Source: Corynebacterium stationis | GTDB taxonomy: Bacteria; Actinomycetota; Actinomycetes; Mycobacteriales; Mycobacteriaceae | NCBI RefSeq assembly: GCF_001941345.1 | Contig: NZ_CP009251.1 | Span: 2,356,001-2,420,000 of the forward strand | Direction: 5' to 3' | Length of the DNA: 64,000 nucleotides | Shown here: piece after piece, positions 18,734 through 28,521 of the stretch | How the letters are laid out: the number at the start of each line of letters is the position of its first letter | Position numbering within the stretch: position 1 is the first letter of the stretch | The notes under the pieces: model-generated | The model's input: only the letters and a program-made list of their open reading frames with translations | Databases searched by the model: none | What the model was told of the DNA's origin: nothing | Position numbers and translations under genes: made by a program

Positions 18734-20143
18734 GTGCATAAGAAACTCAGCCGCCGCGGCTTCCTGGGCGCGAGCCTTGGCGCTGCTGCAATCGCACTAG
18801 CCGCATGTACGCAGTCAGATAAGTCGGAGCAAGCAGCATCAACCACTGAGGGCGATAAAGAGCAGCGTATTGTTGCGCTGAATACCGGTCAGCTAGATAA
18901 CCTGTTGCTGCTGGGCATCACTCCGGTTGGTGTAGCTGCAGCAAAGAACGCGGACTTGATCCCGCAATTCCTGCGAGATCGCTTCGGGGATGACATGGAT
19001 TTGGATAGCATCGCAGACTGCGGTTTCCGCCAAGATCCGGATGTGGAGATCATCGCTAATCTGCAGCCGTCTTTGATTTGTGCCAACTCACGCAGCGATG
19101 AAGCTCTGCTGCAAAAGTTGCGCGCCATAGCGCCGGTTGTTACCGGTGAGGGCGGTGGCGAGAGTTGGAACGAGGACTTGATAACCATTGCCGCCGCCGC
19201 TGGCAAGGGCGATGAGGCCCAAGCCATGCTGGATGACTACGAGGCAGTGGCAGCAAAGGTGACAGACAGCCAAAAAGACAATCCGCCGACGGTATCCTTC
19301 TTGCGCACCAACAAAGGCGAGTTGCAGATGTATGGTGCCGAGTCGATGGCGGGCACCGTCGCAGCCGATTGCGGCTTTGCGCGCCCGCAGGCGCAGCAGT
19401 TAACAGACAAGGCCGGCAAGGATCTCTCAGCAGAACTCATCGCCGAAGCCGATGCCGACTGGTTATTCTACGGCGTGCAGAAAGGAAGCGACAGCCCTGC
19501 GGACACGTCCCTGTGGCCAACGCTTAAAGCAGTGAAGAATACCCAGGCCATCGAGATTGACTACGACTCGTGGTACATGAATGCATCTCTAGTATCAGCG
19601 AATGTCATCCTTGACGGCCTGAAGACTTACGTCCTGTTATCCGACTCGCTTTTAGACGGTTTCGCATTTTGCGAAAACCTCGTAGGAGGCAGGCACCGCG
19701 CCGGCTTTGATGGCTTTGCCAATCGCGCGCAGGAAGTCGTGCTGAACTTTCTTCTCGCCCAGGTTGCGGCCGGAGACGGACAAACGCACGGTATTGCCGC
19801 GGCTGGCGCCGCGTTCAGCGGCGCTGATGATGGAACGGCGCCACCACTTCGCTGCGCCGAAACCTTCGCCGTAGGACAAATTGCGAGACTGGTAGAAGTC
19901 CTCGGTGCGCAGGTCATGAATGCCCGTGGACGAGACAGCCAGGGAGAAGTCGAAATACGGCAGCACGTCGAGCGTGCCAGGAGACATGCGCCAGCGCGGC
20001 GGGGCGAAAATATCAAACTCAAAGCCCAGCTTCGACATTTGCCGGGTCGCACCTTTCAGCCGCAGGTTGGCCTCATGGGCATCGAGGTTGGCAAATTCCG
20101 CGCGCCGGCCCTGTACTGCTTGGTCAAAGCCGTTAAGGATTAA
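18734..20143 (+). CDS. Iron-siderophore ABC transporter binding lipoprotein, altered at both ends
   Basis: A FecB/periplasmic-binding type II lipoprotein: RRGFLG (about 7-12) and the lipobox LAAC (C25) give a Tat-plus-lipoprotein export signal, followed by the binding fold with ALNTGQLDNLLLLGITPVG and SDEALLQKLRAIAPVV. The family part ends near residue 300 (SANVILDGLKTYV). The frame then continues for 169 residues entirely antisense to the deacetylase gene on the other strand, so the natural stop has been lost or a frameshift entered; a neighbouring frame has TAG at 19653-19655. The gene also has ATG followed directly by TAA at 18728-18733, in frame, so translation must start at GTG 18734. 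It may be a degenerating gene. Confidence 0.6.
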   Translation: MHKKLSRRGFLGASLGAAAIALAACTQSDKSEQAASTTEGDKEQRIVALNTGQLDNLLLLGITPVGVAAAKNADLIPQFLRDRFGDDMDLDSIADCGFRQDPDVEIIANLQPSLICANSRSDEALLQKLRAIAPVVTGEGGGESWNEDLITIAAAAGKGDEAQAMLDDYEAVAAKVTDSQKDNPPTVSFLRTNKGELQMYGAESMAGTVAADCGFARPQAQQLTDKAGKDLSAELIAEADADWLFYGVQKGSDSPADTSLWPTLKAVKNTQAIEIDYDSWYMNASLVSANVILDGLKTYVLLSDSLLDGFAFCENLVGGRHRAGFDGFANRAQEVVLNFLLAQVAAGDGQTHGIAAAGAAFSGADDGTAPPLRCAETFAVGQIARLVEVLGAQVMNARGRDSQGEVEIRQHVERARRHAPARRGENIKLKAQLRHLPGRTFQPQVGLMGIEVGKFRAPALYCLVKAVKD

Positions 20144-20344
20144 AAGGCGCCCGGATTCTTGTTGTTCCTGCAGCCACTGCTTCGTGGTCGGGTCTTTGGC
20201 TAAGTGCCAGTTGCCGTCGATGTGCGGGGCCACCAGCAATGAAACAGGAACGCCCTCTTTATCCAGCTGGTTTATCAAACGCGCCGCGGACTTCCGGGTG
20301 TCGTCGAAGATAGATGAAATCGAAACCAGAAGATGCCCTTGCAT
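19652..20344 (-). CDS. DUF2334-like polysaccharide deacetylase family protein
   Basis: The 230-residue protein begins LLVSISSIFDDTRKSAARL, typical of DUF2334/NodB-like deacetylases, with the early Asp-Asp pair (DDTR) used for metal binding. It continues with VSLLVAPHIDGN and ILNGFDQA, and the HEANLRLKGATRQMSKLGF region, then FAPPRWRMSP and LRTEDF. Substrate is unknown; related proteins act on cell-envelope sugars or lipids. The ATG at 20344 is preferred over 20359 because a GATAAT box (20352-20357) is exactly 7 nt upstream. The tail of the binding-protein ORF on the plus strand runs antisense over most of this gene, which shows that this strand is the coding one. Confidence 0.75.
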   Translation of the reverse strand: MQGHLLVSISSIFDDTRKSAARLINQLDKEGVPVSLLVAPHIDGNWHLAKDPTTKQWLQEQQESGRLLILNGFDQAVQGRRAEFANLDAHEANLRLKGATRQMSKLGFEFDIFAPPRWRMSPGTLDVLPYFDFSLAVSSTGIHDLRTEDFYQSRNLSYGEGFGAAKWWRRSIISAAERGASRGNTVRLSVSGRNLGEKKVQHDFLRAIGKAIKAGAVPASYEVFAKCETV

Positions 20345-20395
20345 GCCACCAATTATCACACAGGCAAGCTAACCCCGCGCGGCGAGCAGATAAAT

Positions 20396-22534
20396 CTACT
20401 CCACTAAACCAGTAGCCTTGTTAATCGTCCAAGCATACTCAAAAGCTGTCTGGTGCCAGCGCGCATAGCGCCCGGAAACACCGCCGTGGCCAGCAGCCAT
20501 TTCGGTCTTGAGCAAGAACTCACCGCCGGTGGCAACTTCGCGCAGCTTGGCGATCCACTTCGCTGGTTCCACGTACAGCACGCGCGTGTCATTGAGCGAG
20601 GTCACAGCCAGAATATCGGGATAATCCTGCGCCGAGACATTCTCATACGGAGCATAGGTTGCCATGTAGTCATAGACTTCCGGGTCGTGGTACGGGTCGC
20701 CCCATTCTTCCCACTCACCCACGGTCAGCGGCAGTTCGGGCTTCAAGATTGAGGTCAACGGGTCCACAAAAGGCACCACGGCTTGGATGCCCTTAAAGCG
20801 GTCAGGAGCCATATTCGCCACCGCGCCCACAAGCAGGCCACCAGCAGAACCACCTTCGGCAACAAGTACCTCTGGGCTGGTCAGTTGGTTGTTAATCAGA
20901 TGGTCAGCAACATCGATGAAGTCGGTAAAGGTGTTCTTCTTCGCCATCAGCTTGCCCTCGTCGTACCACAGACGGCCCATCTCCCCGCCGCCGCGCACGT
21001 GCGCAACAACATAAAGCATGCCGCGGTCGAGCAAGGAAAGACGGGAGACAGAAAAGCCCGGGTCCATACTGGCTTCATAAGATCCATAGCCATACAGCAG
21101 CGCAGGACGTGGGCTATCGGTCGCAAGGTCTTTGCGCTTGACGATGCTCACCGGAATCTGCGTTCCATTCTTCGCAATCGCCCACTCACGGTAAGCCTCA
21201 TACTCATCCGCGTTGTAGCCACCAGGGACTTCTTGTTCTTTCAGCAAGGTGCGCTCACCAGTGGCGATGCGGTACTGGAACAGCTGCGCCGGCTGGGTAT
21301 AGGAGGTATACGACAAACGGATCACCGGCGCATCCCACTCGGGGTTGCCGGCGGAGCCAGCAGAGTAGATTTCCTCGTCGAAGTCGATTTCTTCGAAGTC
21401 GCCGAAGTGGTCATCGACAAGCTGCATCACGGCAACCCGAGGAATGCCGCCGCGACGATAGGACAAGGTGGCAAAGTCGCGGTAGGTATCCACGCCTTCG
21501 ATGCGCACGTCGTCATTATGTGGGACTAGGATGTCCAAGTCGCGGATGCCCGGCAGCGGGTTAGCGTTGGCATCCACCCACGAGACTTCGAAGTTCGGCC
21601 CGTGCGCGTTGTGGGTGACCAGCCACTGGTCTTTGCCGCCGCGTACCACGTGGTCAATGTCGTATTCGACACCGGTTTCGCGCTCCCAGAGGACTTCGAA
21701 CTCGCCCTCGGGGTTGTCCATGTCGAGTACCCAGTACTCAGAAGTCAGCGGGGAGCCGACCGCGATGATGAGGTATTTTTCACTACGCGTGGAACCCACG
21801 CCGACGCGGAAGCGCTCATCTGCCTCAGTAAAGACGCAGACGTCGTCGCTTTGCGCGGTACCGACCTTGTGACGCCAGACAGTATCCGGGCGCCAGGCGT
21901 CGTCGACTTTCTGGTAGAAAATGTAGTCTTCGCCGGCCCAGGTGGCGCCGTAGAAGATATCGGTCAGGTGGTCATCGAGAAGCTTGCCTGTCTCTAAGTC
22001 TTTGATGAACAGCTCGAAGCGCTCATCGCCTTCGGTGTCCGTGGAATAAGCCAAAAAGCGCCCGGACTTGGTCACCGACGCCGCGCCCAACGCGAAGTAG
22101 TCATGGCCCTCAGCGAGTGCGTTATTATCCAGCAGGATCTGCTCACCCTCGGGCTTGCCTTCCTCCGGAATGACCGGCGGCTCCCACGGGTCCTGGCCTT
22201 CGGAGACCGGAATACGGCAGCTAAAGCCATATTCCTTACCCTCTTCGAAGCGTCCGTAGTACCAATAGTCCCCCGAGCGCGACGGCACGGACATATCGGT
22301 TTGCTTCACGCGGGACTTAATCTCTTCAAACACATTTTCCGTCAGCTGCTTCAAATGTGCGGTTTTCGCCTCGGTATAAGTGTTCTCTGCGTTCAGGTGG
22401 TCCAGGGTGTCCTGGGATTCCTTGTTGCGCATCCACTCATATTCATCAACAAAGCTGCGTCCGTGGAATTCACGGATTAGAGCTTCTTGCTTAGCGATGG
22501 GCGGGTTAACGTTGTCGAGATTGTTATCTGTCAT
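20396..22534 (-). CDS. ptrB: Oligopeptidase B (S9 prolyl-oligopeptidase family)
   Basis: The 712-residue enzyme is a serine peptidase that cuts after basic residues in small peptides, as known for PtrB. The first two thirds should form a beta-propeller; the catalytic domain shows GYGSYEASMDPGFS, HVRGGGEMG, the nucleophile in AEGGSAGGLLVGA (near residue 557) and the His of MAAGHGGVSGRYARW. No signal peptide is present, so it is cytoplasmic. The ATG at 22534 is supported by TAGGGT (22543-22548) 8 nt before it; a TTG three codons upstream is rejected. It lies downstream of purC on the same strand, a neighbourhood conserved in mycobacteria as recalled. Confidence 0.93.
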   Translation of the reverse strand: MTDNNLDNVNPPIAKQEALIREFHGRSFVDEYEWMRNKESQDTLDHLNAENTYTEAKTAHLKQLTENVFEEIKSRVKQTDMSVPSRSGDYWYYGRFEEGKEYGFSCRIPVSEGQDPWEPPVIPEEGKPEGEQILLDNNALAEGHDYFALGAASVTKSGRFLAYSTDTEGDERFELFIKDLETGKLLDDHLTDIFYGATWAGEDYIFYQKVDDAWRPDTVWRHKVGTAQSDDVCVFTEADERFRVGVGSTRSEKYLIIAVGSPLTSEYWVLDMDNPEGEFEVLWERETGVEYDIDHVVRGGKDQWLVTHNAHGPNFEVSWVDANANPLPGIRDLDILVPHNDDVRIEGVDTYRDFATLSYRRGGIPRVAVMQLVDDHFGDFEEIDFDEEIYSAGSAGNPEWDAPVIRLSYTSYTQPAQLFQYRIATGERTLLKEQEVPGGYNADEYEAYREWAIAKNGTQIPVSIVKRKDLATDSPRPALLYGYGSYEASMDPGFSVSRLSLLDRGMLYVVAHVRGGGEMGRLWYDEGKLMAKKNTFTDFIDVADHLINNQLTSPEVLVAEGGSAGGLLVGAVANMAPDRFKGIQAVVPFVDPLTSILKPELPLTVGEWEEWGDPYHDPEVYDYMATYAPYENVSAQDYPDILAVTSLNDTRVLYVEPAKWIAKLREVATGGEFLLKTEMAAGHGGVSGRYARWHQTAFEYAWTINKATGLVE

Positions 22535-22570
22535 AACGAACAACCCTACCCGCGTGAATTATGAGGAGTT

Positions 22571-23458
22571 TTAACCGCCAATGAAGTCGATGAAACGCTT
22601 GCCGGACAAGCGCTCATAAGCCTCGATGTAGCGCAGGCGGGTGGCGGCGACGATGTCATCGGGAAGCACTGGCGGCTGGGTTTCCGACTCCACATCCCAG
22701 CCGGATTCCTCCGAGGTCAACCAGTTGCGCACGTACTGCTTGTCGAAGCTAGGCTGCACAATGCCTTCCGCGTAGGTGTCTGCTGGCCAGTACCGGGAGG
22801 AATCAGGCGTGAGTACTTCATCGCCCAAGACCAGATTGCCTTCGGAATCAAGGCCGAATTCAAACTTGGTATCAGCCAAGATGATGCCCTTTTCTTCGGC
22901 AATCTTGGCGGCGGCGGAGTAGATGCGCAGGGTTTCATCGCGAAGCTGCTCTGCGCGCTCTTGGCCAAGGTCCTGCACCACGCGCTCGAAGCTGACGTTT
23001 TCATCGTGGTCGCCCTGCTCTGCCTTGGTGGCTGGGGTGAAAATTGGCTCTGGCAGACGCGACGCCTCAACCAAGCCTTCTGGCAGCTCGATGCCGCACA
23101 CGGTGCCATTGGCGTTGTATTCCTTCAGGCCAGAACCGGTGAGGTAACCGCGGGCAACGCACTCAAAGGGCAGCATGTTGAGCTTCTTAACGATGAGCGC
23201 TCGGCCCAATACTTCTTCTGGAATCCGCGCATCATCGATGGGTCCTGCCAAATGGTTCGGGAAATCGATGGCGTCGAAGAAGAACATGGTGGTTGCGGTA
23301 AGAACCCGGCCTTTATCGGGGATGGCTGGCTCTAGAGCGAAGTCATAGGCGGAGATGCGGTCGGTGACCACCATGAGCAAAGTGTTGTCATCTACTTCGT
23401 AGATATCGCGGACTTTGCCGGAGGATACGTGCTGATAATCAGAAAGCTGTGGGCGCAT
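22571..23458 (-). CDS. purC: Phosphoribosylaminoimidazole-succinocarboxamide synthase
   Basis: PurC joins carboxyaminoimidazole ribonucleotide and aspartate to give SAICAR, using ATP. The 295-residue length and motifs are typical: [11 protein letters not shown] (14-24) at the ATP site, [18 protein letters not shown] (95-112), DTKFEFGLD (196-204) and [14 protein letters not shown] (211-224). A TAACAT box (23466-23471) sits 7 nt before the ATG, so it is probably leaderless. It is on the same strand as purB upstream (102 nt) and ptrB downstream. Confidence 0.98.
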   Translation of the reverse strand: MRPQLSDYQHVSSGKVRDIYEVDDNTLLMVVTDRISAYDFALEPAIPDKGRVLTATTMFFFDAIDFPNHLAGPIDDARIPEEVLGRALIVKKLNMLPFECVARGYLTGSGLKEYNANGTVCGIELPEGLVEASRLPEPIFTPATKAEQGDHDENVSFERVVQDLGQERAEQLRDETLRIYSAAAKIAEEKGIILADTKFEFGLDSEGNLVLGDEVLTPDSSRYWPADTYAEGIVQPSFDKQYVRNWLTSEESGWDVESETQPPVLPDDIVAATRLRYIEAYERLSGKRFIDFIGG

Positions 23459-23559
23459 GCTCTAAATGTTAGTGCATGCGCCCACAGCGTCCCGCTAGTG
23501 TCGGCGGAAATCTCCCGTCGCTTTCGGGAAATTCTTCTGGACTCTTACCGCGAAGTCTT

Positions 23560-24999
23560 TTACAAGATTTCGCCTGGGGTGTAGGCAGCCGCCTTCGGAT
23601 GCTGATCCGCGAGTTCCTTAATGCGCCTAAGAACTGCATCTACCTGGGATTCAGCAGCGCCGATGAACGCGTGCTTGTCAGCGAGTGCTTCTTCGAGCTG
23701 TTCCTTGCTCATTGGCAGGCGATCATCGGCAGCAAGGCGCTCCAGTAGGTCTTGTTCCCCGCCGTTTTCGCGCATGTTCAGCGCAACAGCCACTGCGTTT
23801 TCCTTGATGACTTCGTGTGCGGTTTCGCGGCCAACGCCAGCACGCACTGCAGCCATAAGGATGCGGGTGGTGGCCAAGAATGGCAGGTAGCGCTCGAGTT
23901 CGCGGTCGATCATTGCTGGGAATGCGCCGAACTCATCCAACACGGTAAGGAAGGTTTCAAACTGACCATCGATGGCGAAGAAAGCGTCCGGCAACGCCAC
24001 GCGGCGAACCACGGAGCAGAATACGTCGCCTTCATTCCACTGCTGACCAGCAAGGTCTGCAACCATAGTCAGGTAGCCGCGCAGGATAACCTGGAGGCCA
24101 CCGACGCGCTCGCAGGAGCGGGCATTCATCTTGTGCGGCATCGCGGAAGAGCCAACTTGGCCTTCCTTGAAACCTTCGGTGACGGTTTCGTTGCCGGCCA
24201 TCAAGCGGATGGTGGTAGCCAGAGACGATGGAGAAGCACCGAGCTCAACGAGTGCAGAGACCGCATCAAAGTCGAGGGTGCGAGGGTAGATCTGGCCAAC
24301 GGAGTTGAACACGCGGGCAAAGCCCAGGTGGTCCGCGATGGCGGTTTCGAGCGCTGCGAGCTTGTTTTCGTCGCCGCCCATCAAGTCCAGCATGTCCTGG
24401 GAAGTGCCCATTGGTCCCTTGATGCCGCGCAGTGGGTAGCGGCCCAGGAGGTTTTCTACGCGCTCGATGGCGAGCAGCATTTCATCGCCAGCCGATGCAA
24501 AACGCTTGCCCAAAGTGGTCGCCTGCGCCGCAACGTTGTGGGAACGACCCGCCATGACCAAGGTCTGGTATTTCGCGGCGTGCTCACCAATGCGCGCTGC
24601 AACCGCGATTGCTTTATCACGAATGAGCTCCAGGGAGCGGTAGATTTGCAGCTGCTCGACGTTCTCCGTCAGGTCACGGGAGGTCATGCCCTTGTGGATG
24701 TGCTCATGACCAGCCAGCGCATTGAACTCTTCAATGCGAGCTTTCACGTCATGGCGCGTCACGCGCTCACGATCCGCGATGGAACCTAGGTCTACCTGGT
24801 CAATGACTGCTTCGTATGCGTCAATTGCTTCAGATGGAATATCGACGCCGAGGTCTTTCTGGGCGCGCATGACCGCGATCCAGAGCTGGCGCTCCATGAT
24901 GATTTTGTGTTCCGGGCTCCACAGGTTGGATAACTCTGCAGAGGCGTAACGCGAGGACAAAACGTTGGAAATCTTCTTCTTATCAGCCACGGGCTTCAT
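23560..24999 (-). CDS. purB: Adenylosuccinate lyase
   Basis: PurB removes fumarate from SAICAR and from adenylosuccinate, acting twice in the purine path. The fumarase-superfamily signature appears as GSSAMPHKMNAR near residue 283, and GRSHNVAAQATTLGKR and MTSRDLTENVEQLQI are the other conserved regions. I place the start at ATG 24999 (479 residues), because the in-frame longer start at 25023 would run through the purD terminator. It follows purD at 103 nt on the same strand, separated by that terminator, so the two are likely transcribed separately. Confidence 0.97.
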   Translation of the reverse strand: MKPVADKKKISNVLSSRYASAELSNLWSPEHKIIMERQLWIAVMRAQKDLGVDIPSEAIDAYEAVIDQVDLGSIADRERVTRHDVKARIEEFNALAGHEHIHKGMTSRDLTENVEQLQIYRSLELIRDKAIAVAARIGEHAAKYQTLVMAGRSHNVAAQATTLGKRFASAGDEMLLAIERVENLLGRYPLRGIKGPMGTSQDMLDLMGGDENKLAALETAIADHLGFARVFNSVGQIYPRTLDFDAVSALVELGASPSSLATTIRLMAGNETVTEGFKEGQVGSSAMPHKMNARSCERVGGLQVILRGYLTMVADLAGQQWNEGDVFCSVVRRVALPDAFFAIDGQFETFLTVLDEFGAFPAMIDRELERYLPFLATTRILMAAVRAGVGRETAHEVIKENAVAVALNMRENGGEQDLLERLAADDRLPMSKEQLEEALADKHAFIGAAESQVDAVLRRIKELADQHPKAAAYTPGEIL

Positions 25000-25013
25000 T
25001 ATTCCACATGGCA

Positions 25014-25042
25014 AAAGGCGCAAGTACTCTACTTGCGCCTTT
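25014..25042 (-). terminator. Terminator of purD
   Basis: AAAGGCGCAAGT (25014-25025) pairs perfectly with ACTTGCGCCTTT (25031-25042) around a 5-nt loop, followed by A/T on the minus strand. It lies 61 nt past the purD stop and upstream of purB. Confidence 0.88.
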
Positions 25043-25102
25043 CATTTCTTAAGCCAACATAATTGCCCTCGCTATACCCCCGCAAACAGCGAGAGCGAGC
25101 TG

Positions 25103-26383
25103 CTAAGAGTCAATGCTGATGCGACTTTCTTCGGCAGCTTGGCCAATGTCGGTGCGGTAGAAGCTATCCGCCAGCTCAATGTTCTCGAGCACCTCATACG
25201 CGGCAGCGCGCGCGGCAGATAGGGTCTCACCCTTGCCGATTACGTTAAGCACGCGACCGCCATTGGAGATAACCTCTGCGTCCTTTACCGCGGTACCCGC
25301 GTGCAAAATCTTGTCGGTATCTGCCAGATCTGGCGAGGTGATGACATCGCCCTTGCGTGGAGATTCTGGATAATTCGCAGCCGCCAGCACTACGGTCACG
25401 GCATAGGCGTCTTCCCACTCCAGCGCAGGAAGTTCGTCCAGAGTTCCGGTTGCAACTGCGTTGAGAACCCCTGCCAGCGGCGTCTTCAACAGCGACAGCA
25501 GCGGCTGGGTTTCTGGGTCGCCGAAGCGGCAGTTGAACTCAATGACGGAGGGGCCTTCTTGGCCCCATGCCAGACCTGCGTACAGCAGGCCGGAGTATGG
25601 GGTTCCGCGCTCGACCATTTGCTTAGCTACCGGCTCGCAGACCTCGCGGATGATGCGGTCGACGCCTTCAGCAGACAACCACGGCAGCGGGGTGTATGCT
25701 CCCATGCCGCCGGTATTCGGGCCTTCATCATTGTCGTAGGCACGCTTGTGGTCTTGGGCTGGCAGAAGTGGCACGACGGTTTCGCCATCGACAAGGCAAA
25801 ACAGCGAGACCTCTGGACCGTCCAAGAAAGACTCTAGTAGCACTGGGTTACCAGCGGCATGCACCAGGTGGATGTGCTGGCGTGCTTCGGCGCGGTCAGC
25901 GGTGACCACAACGCCTTTGCCTGCAGCCAAGCCATCGTCTTTGACCACGTACATGGGGCCAAAGTAGTCGAGCTCGTGCTCGATATCATCATCGCTCATC
26001 CCTGGCGCCAAGGTCTGCGCACGCGCGGTAGCAACGCCTGCAGCTTCCATGACTTCTTTGGCAAACGCCTTAGAGCCTTCAATCTGTGCTGCATCCGCGT
26101 TCGGTCCAAAGACCGCGATGCCCTCAGAGCGCAGTGCGTCAGCAACACCGGCAACCAATGGAATCTCTGGACCGATGACAACCAGTTCAGGTTTAATGTC
26201 CTGAGCCAATTCCAGCATGTGGGCCGGATCCGCTACTTCTTTGTAGTCAGCGTGCACAGTAGCTAGCGATGCAAAAGCAGGTGAGCCCGGTGCAACGTGC
26301 AGGTCAGTGGTAGCGGGGTCGGCCGCAAGGCCTTTCAAAATGGCGTGCTCGCGGCCGCCGGAACCAATTACAAGAATGCGCAT
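25103..26383 (-). CDS. purD: Phosphoribosylamine-glycine ligase
   Basis: PurD joins phosphoribosylamine and glycine with ATP to form GAR, step two of purine synthesis. The 426-residue ATP-grasp protein has the N-terminal nucleotide-like fold [31 protein letters not shown] (70-81), [12 protein letters not shown] and [12 protein letters not shown], with the metal-binding [10 protein letters not shown] near residue 280. A TAAGAT box (26390-26395) lies 6 nt before the start, so it is probably leaderless. It is divergent from the HIT gene, with 68 nt between the starts. Confidence 0.98.
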   Translation of the reverse strand: MRILVIGSGGREHAILKGLAADPATTDLHVAPGSPAFASLATVHADYKEVADPAHMLELAQDIKPELVVIGPEIPLVAGVADALRSEGIAVFGPNADAAQIEGSKAFAKEVMEAAGVATARAQTLAPGMSDDDIEHELDYFGPMYVVKDDGLAAGKGVVVTADRAEARQHIHLVHAAGNPVLLESFLDGPEVSLFCLVDGETVVPLLPAQDHKRAYDNDEGPNTGGMGAYTPLPWLSAEGVDRIIREVCEPVAKQMVERGTPYSGLLYAGLAWGQEGPSVIEFNCRFGDPETQPLLSLLKTPLAGVLNAVATGTLDELPALEWEDAYAVTVVLAAANYPESPRKGDVITSPDLADTDKILHAGTAVKDAEVISNGGRVLNVIGKGETLSAARAAAYEVLENIELADSFYRTDIGQAAEESRISIDS

Positions 26384-26451
26384 GCGACTATCTTAACTTT
26401 TTCGCTAGACGGGTACCCCATTCACAGCCAAGAAAGCTATAGCATTGGGGC

Positions 26452-26892
26452 ATGACTGAAATTGAGCCTTCTGTATTTACCAAGATCATCAACGGCGAGC
26501 TACCCGGCCGTTTTGTATACCGCGATGACAAGTGCGTGGCGTTTTTGAGCATTGAGCCATTGCGCTACGGCCACACCTTGGTCGTTCCAATTGAGCAGGT
26601 TGATAAGTGGACCGACCTGGATGCCGAGACCTGGCTGCACATTTCCGGCGTCGCGCAGGAAATCGGTGAGGCTATCAAGACTGCTTATGATACTACGCGG
26701 GCGGGCTTTATCATCGCCGGTTTCGATGTCCCGCACACCCACATCCACCTGTTCCCCACAGAGAAGATGGCGGAGTTCGACTTCACCAAGGCCATCGCCA
26801 TGGATGCCACAGATCCGAAGGCTATGGATGAAGCCGCGGTGCGTATCCGCCAGCACCTTAACACCGGCGAAGATGGATACCGCTTAAGCTAA
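26452..26892 (+). CDS. HIT family protein
   Basis: This 146-residue histidine-triad protein carries the motif HTHIHLF (within VPHTHIHLFPT) that hydrolyses nucleoside phosphoramidates or dinucleoside polyphosphates, and an N-terminal KIINGELPGRFVYRDD typical of the Hint/HinT branch. Substrate is not defined. The start is probably leaderless: a TAGCAT box (26440-26445) ends 6 nt before the ATG. The 3' end shares four bases with the sensor kinase on the other strand: TAA ends at 26892, and TAG on the minus strand uses 26889-26891. Confidence 0.9.
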   Translation: MTEIEPSVFTKIINGELPGRFVYRDDKCVAFLSIEPLRYGHTLVVPIEQVDKWTDLDAETWLHISGVAQEIGEAIKTAYDTTRAGFIIAGFDVPHTHIHLFPTEKMAEFDFTKAIAMDATDPKAMDEAAVRIRQHLNTGEDGYRLS

Positions 26893-28505
26893 GCCTCCGG
26901 CCCTTCGCTTGTCGATGCCTCCCCGGCGCTCTCGCCCTTCGCACCGTTTTTCTTACCGCTGCGAAGGCTGCGGTTTTTCCGGGAGACTTTCACCGGTACG
27001 GCATTACCATGCGGCAGAGCGCCATCCTCACTGTCTGAAGAGTCCATGGATTCCGGTTCTTCCGCAGCGGGCAGGCGCACAGTGAAGGTAGAGCCGACGC
27101 CGAGTTCGGATTCCACAGAGATGGAACCGCCGTGTTGTTCAACAAGTGATTTTACAATCGCTAGGCCCAACCCGGAGCCGCCGGTATCGCGGGTGCGGGA
27201 GGTGTCCTCGCGGTAGAAGCGTTCAAAGATATGCGAGCTGACTTCTGGGTCCATGCCGCGGCCGGTGTCAATAACCTTGATCAGCACATCACCGTTGTCT
27301 TTTTCCAACCCAATGGTTATTTCGGCCTCTTCGCCGCCGTGGCGCAGGCCGTTGGTGATCAGGTTCAAAATGATTTGGTGTAAGCGGCTGGCGTCGCCGT
27401 AGACGACCGGCACGCCAGAGGTGTTGTTCGCAACGTTGATGGAACGGCCGGTGAAAGCCGCGCGCGCGGAAGATGCCACCGACAGTGAGAGTTCCAAGAC
27501 ATCGACGGGGCGAATATCCAACCGTGTTCCTTCAGCACGGGTCAGCGCCAGTAGGTCTTCGACCAGGTAAGACATGCGCGAGGATTCGGCATCAATCTTG
27601 GATAAGACCATGTCAACATCATCGGTAATGCCCGCGCGATACAGCTCGGTGTAGCCGCGCAGGGATGTCAGCGGGGTGCGCAGCTCATGCGAGGCATCGC
27701 CGACAAATCGGCGCATCTGCTCTTCTTTGCCTTGGGCTTGTTCCACCGAGGCCTGCAGCTTCGCCAACATGATATTCAATGCGCTGGCCAGCTGGCCTAC
27801 CTCGGTGTGTTGTGGCCACTCGGGAACACGTTTGTCCAAGTCACCGGCTGCAATTTCCGAGGCCGTCTTTTCCACCACACGCAGCGGCCGCAGAGCACGT
27901 CTAATAAACCAGAATCCGGCTATCGCAATCAGCATCAAGACGACCACGGCAATCATGAGCTGCACCAGCGCCAAGCCGCGCAGCAAGATTTGTTCGGAGT
28001 CCAGATTTTTTGCCACCACGGTGATAACACCATCGCGTTCAGTGGCCATGGCGCGCCACTCGGAAGTGGAATTGGATTCGCTGGTGGAGTCGACAGTTTC
28101 AGGCGCAGCACCGATGACCAGCTCGTCGACCTGCGGCATGGACTCATAAGGATTGAGGTAGCGCACCGCGCCATCGGGATAAATCTTGATAAGCGAATAC
28201 TCTGTCGGCGGACGGCCGGTCAAATCCAACCCGAAAACATTAGTGGTGCGCGCCCAGCCGTTTTGGGCTGCTATCAGCTCATCATCGACTTGGTTGTACA
28301 GCACATCGCGCATCACGGCAGAGACCGCGACGGAGGCGCTGATAATACCAAGTCCGGAAACGACAACGAGCAGCACGACCAACCACGTGCGCAGCGGCAT
28401 CGCCTGCGGCGAGCCGGACATCCCGGGATATAAATATCCCCGCACGCGTTCTTTGAAAGAACGCGCATCGTGGTGGTTGTTGTCTGTTGCTGCCGGATTA
28501 CTCAC
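26889..28505 (-). CDS. phoS: Two-component sensor histidine kinase, PhoS-like
   Basis: The 538-residue kinase has a basic cytosolic N-terminus, TM1 (about 40-65), an extracellular sensor of about 110 residues, TM2 (about 177-201), HAMP, a HisKA box FVGDASHELRTPLTSLRGY with phospho-acceptor His273, and HATPase motifs including NGLRHGG, DTGRGMDP and GGSGLGLAIVKSL. A basic, Ser-rich C-tail follows. The GTG at 28505 follows AGGGGCAGTAC and lies 16 nt after the regulator stop, so regulator and sensor are co-transcribed. The position between purD and the pyruvate oxidase gene matches that of the C. glutamicum phosphate-starvation system PhoRS, as recalled; orthology is inference. Confidence 0.72.
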   Translation of the reverse strand: MSNPAATDNNHHDARSFKERVRGYLYPGMSGSPQAMPLRTWLVVLLVVVSGLGIISASVAVSAVMRDVLYNQVDDELIAAQNGWARTTNVFGLDLTGRPPTEYSLIKIYPDGAVRYLNPYESMPQVDELVIGAAPETVDSTSESNSTSEWRAMATERDGVITVVAKNLDSEQILLRGLALVQLMIAVVVLMLIAIAGFWFIRRALRPLRVVEKTASEIAAGDLDKRVPEWPQHTEVGQLASALNIMLAKLQASVEQAQGKEEQMRRFVGDASHELRTPLTSLRGYTELYRAGITDDVDMVLSKIDAESSRMSYLVEDLLALTRAEGTRLDIRPVDVLELSLSVASSARAAFTGRSINVANNTSGVPVVYGDASRLHQIILNLITNGLRHGGEEAEITIGLEKDNGDVLIKVIDTGRGMDPEVSSHIFERFYREDTSRTRDTGGSGLGLAIVKSLVEQHGGSISVESELGVGSTFTVRLPAAEEPESMDSSDSEDGALPHGNAVPVKVSRKNRSLRSGKKNGAKGESAGEASTSEGPEA

Positions 28506-28521
28506 GTACTGCCCCTGAAAT

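Noticed and set aside
25000..25023. A longer start for purB
   Set aside because: The extension runs into the purD terminator hairpin; the family starts near ATG 24999.
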